Below are positions 60,107-64,000 of a DNA stretch of 64,000 nt, in pieces. The notes beneath the pieces are model-generated. The model was not told where the DNA came from. It was given only the letters and a program-made list of their open reading frames with translations, and did no database searches. The position numbers and the translations under genes were made by a program. Positions within the stretch are counted from its first letter, which is position 1. The number at the start of each line of letters is the position of its first letter. The stretch is from JAITMY01 sp031553765 (GTDB lineage: Bacteria; Bacteroidota; Bacteroidia; Bacteroidales; UBA932). The stretch lies in NCBI GenBank assembly GCA_031553765.1, contig JAVBKY010000006.1:314798-378797 (forward strand). The letters run 5' to 3'.

Positions 60107-60910
60107 TTACGACTTGGTTTTTTCCTGCAGTTCCTTATAAATTTTCTCCGCATCACGCTTGTACTTTGACTCTGGATACTCACTCACCAGGTTGTAGTAT
60201 TCGTCAATGGACTGCTGGTAGCGATCACGCTGCTTATCAGCTACGCTATGCTTGGCATGCAGGTAACTTGAACGAAGCACCAAATACAGCATTTCCTCTC
60301 GGAAAGGCGAATCTGGATAGTCCTTAATACAGTTTTTAAGCGCCACTACAGCCGCTTTATAGTGCTCAGTAGTGTAGTACAACTTTGCTCCCTTAAATGC
60401 TTTCTCCGCCAGACGGCCCTCCAATTCACGTATCATACCGTTAATATCAGTCACATACTGACCGGCTGGATACCTGTATAGGTAAATGTTGAACGACTGA
60501 ATCGCGTTGTTGGTTTCCGTTTGGTCAAGCGATGGCCGCAACGACAAATCGTAGCTGCACAACCCTTGCATGTAATCCGCTTCTTCAACAAACTTACTAC
60601 GTGGAAACGATTGGCGAAATAAGTTATAATAGTATTGCGCCAACTCGTACTCATGCTGCTTATAGTAGCCGCGAGCTATACGAATATTGATAGTATCTTC
60701 CTGTGGAGCATTACGGTAAAACGGCAAAATATTTTCATATAATGTAACAGCCTTATCATACTTCTCCTTGTCGTAGTACTTACCTGCCTCACGGTATTTT
60801 ACACCGAAGTCAGGATTCTTAAGCAGCTTATCAAAGCTGTTGCATGAGCATAGCAGCGCTACCGCAAAAATCGGCAGAAAAACTTTTCCTATGATTGCAA
60901 CTTTTCTCAT
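60107..60910 (-). CDS. bamD: Outer membrane assembly lipoprotein BamD
   Basis: BamD is part of the BAM complex that inserts outer-membrane beta-barrels. The 267-residue protein has a lipoprotein signal (VALLCSCNSF, lipidated Cys) and five TPR units (for example YDKAVTLYENILPFY, ELAQYYYNLFRQSFPRSKFV, SIDEYYNLVSEYPESKYKRD). The segment YMQGLCSYDLSLRPSLDQTE is diagnostic of the family. It has a promoter box about 21 bases upstream. Confidence 0.94.
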   Translation of the reverse strand: MRKVAIIGKVFLPIFAVALLCSCNSFDKLLKNPDFGVKYREAGKYYDKEKYDKAVTLYENILPFYRNAPQEDTINIRIARGYYKQHEYELAQYYYNLFRQSFPRSKFVEEADYMQGLCSYDLSLRPSLDQTETNNAIQSFNIYLYRYPAGQYVTDINGMIRELEGRLAEKAFKGAKLYYTTEHYKAAVVALKNCIKDYPDSPFREEMLYLVLRSSYLHAKHSVADKQRDRYQQSIDEYYNLVSEYPESKYKRDAEKIYKELQEKTKS

Positions 60911-60931
60911 ATATGGTGCGAAGATAGCCTA

Positions 60932-60939
60932 CAAAGGTA
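60932..60939 (-). promoter_or_regulatory. -7 promoter box of bamD
   Basis: The minus strand reads TACCTTTG (TAnnTTTG), 21 bases before the ATG. Confidence 0.55.
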
Positions 60940-60962
60940 GCTATTTTCTAAGACAAATACAA

Positions 60963-61898
60963 CTACTTATTTTCACTTAAAAATCGCTCAGCATCAATAC
61001 CCGCCATGCACCCCGACCCTGCAGCTGTAATACCTTGACGATAAACCGGATCCTGCACATCACCACAGGCAAATACGCCAGAAATATTGGTTTGTGTACT
61101 CTTACCCTTAGTTATGATGTAGCCCTGCTCATCGGTTTCAATTTCAGCTTGAAACACATCGCTGTTAGGCGTGTGCCCTATTGCTAAGAAGAAGCCCGAC
61201 ACATCCACCTTTTTCTCCTCTCCCTTGCCATTTACAAGCAATACACCATTCACACCACTCTCATTACCCAGCACCTCCTTGGTTTGGTGCTCCCAAAGAA
61301 TTTCAATATTAGGCGTATTCATTACCCTATCCTGCATAGCCTTAGAGGCACGTAGTACGTTACGGCGCACTACCAAGTACACCTTGCGGCACAAGCCGGC
61401 CAAGTAGGCGGCATCCTCACAGGCGGTATCACCCCCCCCCACCACAACTACATCCTGCTTACGGTAGAAAAAGCCATCACAAGTGGCACAAGCAGAAACA
61501 CCTTGCCCACGGAATTTTGTTTCGGAAGGTAACCCCAAGTATTTAGCGGTAGCACCCGTAGCTATAATCAGTGCCTCCGCCTCAAGCACAGCGCCACTAT
61601 CCACTGTAACCGAAAATGGACGCTGGCTCAAATCTACCTTAGTAGCCAAGCCCGAGCGAATATCGGCTCCAAAACGCAATGCCTGATTGCGAATATCCTC
61701 CATCATTTGCGGACCTGTAACACCTTTAGGATAACCGGGAAAATTTTCCACCTCGGTAGTAGTAGTGAGCTGCCCACCAGGCTCTAATCCTTCATACACA
61801 ACTGGTTGCAAATTAGCCCTTGAAGCGTAAATGGCAGCGGTATAACCTGCAGGTCCACTGCCTATAATGAGACATTTTACTTTTTCGGTAGCGCTCAT
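60963..61898 (-). CDS. trxB: Thioredoxin-disulfide reductase
   Basis: TrxB reduces thioredoxin with NADPH through FAD. The 311-residue protein has IIGSGPAGYTAAIYASRANL (FAD site), the redox-active ACATCDGFF, VVVGGGDTACEDAAYLAGLC (NADPH site) and GVFACGDVQDPVYRQGITAA (second FAD motif). Length and motif order are standard. It is a single gene with a TATATTTG promoter box. Confidence 0.97.
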   Translation of the reverse strand: MSATEKVKCLIIGSGPAGYTAAIYASRANLQPVVYEGLEPGGQLTTTTEVENFPGYPKGVTGPQMMEDIRNQALRFGADIRSGLATKVDLSQRPFSVTVDSGAVLEAEALIIATGATAKYLGLPSETKFRGQGVSACATCDGFFYRKQDVVVVGGGDTACEDAAYLAGLCRKVYLVVRRNVLRASKAMQDRVMNTPNIEILWEHQTKEVLGNESGVNGVLLVNGKGEEKKVDVSGFFLAIGHTPNSDVFQAEIETDEQGYIITKGKSTQTNISGVFACGDVQDPVYRQGITAAGSGCMAGIDAERFLSENK

Positions 61899-61930
61899 AT
61901 ATCTCTTTTTAAGTTTTTGAAAATGGGAAA

Positions 61931-61938
61931 CAAATATA
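61931..61938 (-). promoter_or_regulatory. -7 promoter box of trxB
   Basis: The minus strand reads TATATTTG, 32 bases before the ATG, the same 8-mer as at 22072, 24959 and 63848. Confidence 0.55.
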
Positions 61939-62009
61939 CTGAGATTTTTACCACACTGGGCATAAAAAGTCTCACAAAAAGCTAAGTTTCAAAAGTCCTT
62001 ACATGCGAG

Positions 62010-63821
62010 CTAACGTACCAGTAAATGGTATGATATATTGTTAGCTTGGTATACAGAGTCACGCCTTTCGGCAGAAAAAGAAGTCACCACAAACTTCAAC
62101 TTGTGTTCTCCAACTTTCAGCACAAAATCCAACGATTCCCCATGCGCACCACCCCTTTGGTCTATTGACCATCCCTGTCTTTCCTTATCTTTTACATAAT
62201 CGTTAACATTCAAGTGTGTTGAAGCCCTACCATTAAGTTTCACAAGTACGCTATCTCCACCTTCAGATAGGGATATGAGTAGCGTTTTTCCGTTTACCAA
62301 TATGCTATCAACCGTCCTATTATAGCCATTCAAACTACACTGTGTAAATAGCTGACGATACTCCGCAATATCTATCGGCCTACCTTCTCTCTCTACGCAC
62401 CAGTACACACGTTTAGCCTCCGATTCGCCACTTTTACTACTCGAATGATAGGTGGAAAATGTTGTTAGATGTAACGCCTCAGCCACTGTTTGACGTCTTA
62501 ACTTCACGTCTGTGCTATCGTGCTCAAAGGTGGTGTTCCAGCGCTTCTCAAGTTGCTGCAATCCGGCTTTAGAGTCTTCAAAATAATCCAACAAGATATT
62601 TATTTCCACCGAAATACTATCGTTCAATAAAGTAGACGGAATAAGTTTCCCTTGCTTCAACATTCCGTTTGCATACATTATTTTTTCAAGCCTTGACATC
62701 TGGCTGCGCTGCGATACCGAAAAAGCGCTTAGCGGACCAAAAGAAGCAATAACGGCAATCACAGCTAGCGTTAACGGAATAAATCTCAAATCTTTTTTAC
62801 GGCTAAAGATGAAATACATCACCACAAAAGTCAACCAAGTGGCTATAACAACTAGGAAGTAGCGCATCTCGGTTATACCATAGTCGGCAATGCGACGCAG
62901 GCTGGCAACAAATAGCAAAATAAGCAAGGGGGCAAATAAGAAAAAGAAAATACGATGATAAATACTCGCCAGCATATTTTGCTTTTTTTGAGCCAAGGGC
63001 CAAGATGCTGCATATGCTAAAATCCCAACTGCTGCAAGTATCAGCACTAGCGTGCTGGCCCACCCCCGCGGTAATTCCCACGTATAGCATATACGCAAAA
63101 AATAAATGTACAAGATAAACATGTAGACCACCACGAGAGGAAAAAGAATGTAGAGCGAAAATATTTTTAAGACCTTTGGAAAAGAAATTTCTTCCACCTT
63201 TTTCCACGTTTCTTTAACAAAAGCAATTAAAAAAAATGTACCACCAAATAATCCCACTACCAAAACAAGCAAATGCAGAAAAATCTTATCACTCACTTTG
63301 ATTCCAAACATCTGGTCAATAGCAATAAGCGCAAGGGCAGTCCCTGCATAAAGTACGCCCGAGAATAACCCCGAAAGAATAATGCGAGAGAATAATTTAT
63401 GGTTATATACCCACAGCCTATTAGCGTCCTTATTACCCAAGAGAGGAAGAAAAGTGAGCATCATACAGGCTGTCAACAGTAGCAGCGCGTAAGTAGTAAT
63501 ATCATACACCTCAAATTTGTTGAGTGTTTTGGGAAGAATAGCAAAATATGCCAGCAAAATAGCAACAGGTATAAGCTGTATCAATATTTTTTTTGCTACT
63601 CCCCACGTATTGGCCGAAGCCGTCAAGGACAACGACAAAGAAATTAGCATACAAGGTAGACACAACAGCCAAAGCAGGTTGTGAGAGGATGCAGGTTGCT
63701 CAATAGCCATGGTAGCTGAAGCTATGCCAAGTAGCAAATAAGTCAATGGAAAAGGTAAGTTTATCACTAAATCCTTTATTGAGCTTCCCCAGCCTTGGAA
63801 GTTAAATTTTTGTATGGACAT
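62010..63821 (-). CDS. DUF4153 multi-pass membrane protein
   Basis: The 603-residue protein has about ten hydrophobic segments in residues 15-390 and a soluble C-terminal part of about 210 residues with beta-rich sequence (DSILVNGKTLLISLSEGGDS, LNVNDYVKDKERQGWSID). The DUF4153 segment FSLYILFPLVVVYMFILYIY is typical. The function is unknown. It has a TATATTTG promoter box 26 bases upstream and lies downstream of the rRNA operon terminator. Confidence 0.82.
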   Translation of the reverse strand: MSIQKFNFQGWGSSIKDLVINLPFPLTYLLLGIASATMAIEQPASSHNLLWLLCLPCMLISLSLSLTASANTWGVAKKILIQLIPVAILLAYFAILPKTLNKFEVYDITTYALLLLTACMMLTFLPLLGNKDANRLWVYNHKLFSRIILSGLFSGVLYAGTALALIAIDQMFGIKVSDKIFLHLLVLVVGLFGGTFFLIAFVKETWKKVEEISFPKVLKIFSLYILFPLVVVYMFILYIYFLRICYTWELPRGWASTLVLILAAVGILAYAASWPLAQKKQNMLASIYHRIFFFLFAPLLILLFVASLRRIADYGITEMRYFLVVIATWLTFVVMYFIFSRKKDLRFIPLTLAVIAVIASFGPLSAFSVSQRSQMSRLEKIMYANGMLKQGKLIPSTLLNDSISVEINILLDYFEDSKAGLQQLEKRWNTTFEHDSTDVKLRRQTVAEALHLTTFSTYHSSSKSGESEAKRVYWCVEREGRPIDIAEYRQLFTQCSLNGYNRTVDSILVNGKTLLISLSEGGDSVLVKLNGRASTHLNVNDYVKDKERQGWSIDQRGGAHGESLDFVLKVGEHKLKFVVTSFSAERRDSVYQANNISYHLLVR

Positions 63822-63847
63822 ATTATAGAATGGTAAAAATCATTTTT

Positions 63848-63855
63848 CAAATATA
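63848..63855 (-). promoter_or_regulatory. -7 promoter box of the DUF4153 gene
   Basis: The minus strand reads TATATTTG (TAnnTTTG), 26 bases before the ATG and directly after the rRNA terminator. Confidence 0.5.
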
Positions 63856-63858
63856 TGC

Positions 63859-63900
63859 AAAAAAAAACGCGAGCACCACGTTGTGTGATGCTCGCGTTTT
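63859..63900 (-). terminator. Rho-independent terminator of the rRNA operon
   Basis: On the minus strand AAAACGCGAGCA and TGCTCGCGTTTT form a 12-base perfect outer stem over a 13-base loop that can pair further (CAC/GTG), followed by a run of T. It ends about 7 bases after the 5S rRNA. Confidence 0.92.
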
Positions 63901-63906
63901 AAAAGT

Positions 63907-64000
63907 TAGGCGGCGACCTACTCTCCCGCTTTCGCAGTACCCTCGGCGCTGGCGGGCTTAACAACCCTGTTCGGCATGGGAAGGAGTGGAACCCCGCCGC
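63907..64000 (-). rRNA. rrf: 5S ribosomal RNA, 5' end cut by the window edge
   Basis: The minus strand contains GGGGTTCCACTCCTTCCCAT and GCCGAACAGGGTTGTTAAGC, the conserved core of bacterial 5S rRNA, and GGGAGAGTAGGTCGCCGCCT at its 3' end. About 94 of roughly 110-115 bases are visible; the first 15-20 lie beyond base 64000. The 23S and 16S genes should lie upstream on this strand, outside the window. Confidence 0.95.

Noticed and set aside
1..64000. CRISPR arrays, tRNA genes, intact transposase genes or prophage
   Set aside because: No regularly spaced direct repeats, cloverleaf sequences, transposase or phage structural motifs were seen on either strand; the repeats present are palindromic and irregularly dispersed.

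Overview
The window is a stretch of chromosome from a member of the Bacteroidota. The evidence is the Bacteroidota-type -7 promoter box (TAnnTTTG) in front of many genes, the absence of clear Shine-Dalgarno sites in most places, a complete Bat aerotolerance operon, a FeoA-FeoB fusion, an N-terminal DUF4369-type TlpA-like lipid/thiol protein, and the gene order recN - DUF4835 - coaBC - rpoZ - bamD. The order or family cannot be fixed from the sequence alone. Gene density is high, and most of the window is housekeeping chromosome.

Layout. 1-8.8 kb: the 3' end of an Xaa-Pro aminopeptidase gene, a DUF389 membrane protein, phoH, purC, a small HEPN-like gene, feoAB and a TlpA-like thiol protein. 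8.8-20 kb: a metallo-hydrolase, a BRO-N/Fic fusion with a small unknown partner, an RsmI-like methylase, a DUF368 polyprenyl-phosphate transporter, a TPR protein, the run ligA - DUF6913 - dapA, and a carboxylase subunit with a biotin-carrier-like domain that lacks the biotin lysine. 20-25.6 kb: an AT-rich accessory island, all on the minus strand, with a WYL regulator, two divergent uracil-DNA-glycosylase-like proteins, a WG-repeat protein, a tandem zinc-finger ORF without a normal start codon, a PD-(D/E)XK nuclease-like protein and an unknown protein. 25.7-33.6 kb: gapA, then a five-gene heterodisulfide-reductase-like operon (HdrC, HdrB, HdrA, a second HdrC, and a membrane HdrD/E-like protein), followed by a threonine-synthase-like PLP enzyme. 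33.8-42.6 kb: an AraC regulator, a 378-bp non-coding element with terminal inverted repeats, a VOC protein, a group of alpha-oxoamine synthase, double-VOC and SDR genes (probable sphingolipid or sulfonolipid synthesis), a sodium symporter, a PatB-type lyase and recR.

42.8-54.2 kb: moxR - DUF58 - a DUF4381-like gene - batA - batB - batC - batD - batE, followed through a 4-base stop/start overlap by a hydrogenase/complex-I-like large subunit and then its small subunit. Both of these have lost the cysteines that normally bind their metal centres. 54.4-64 kb: isochorismatase-like, YdeI-like and zinc-ribbon genes, then recN, DUF4835, coaBC, rpoZ, bamD, trxB and a DUF4153 membrane protein. The window ends inside a 5S rRNA gene on the minus strand, so an rRNA operon lies just beyond it.

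The intergenic DNA is unusually rich in short palindromic interspersed repeats. At least eight families can be told apart, several of them within operons. The most unusual items are the metal-stripped hydrogenase-like pair coupled to the Bat operon, the Hdr-like operon with its own membrane arm, the glycosylase-like/zinc-finger/nuclease island, and the 378-bp terminal-inverted-repeat element.
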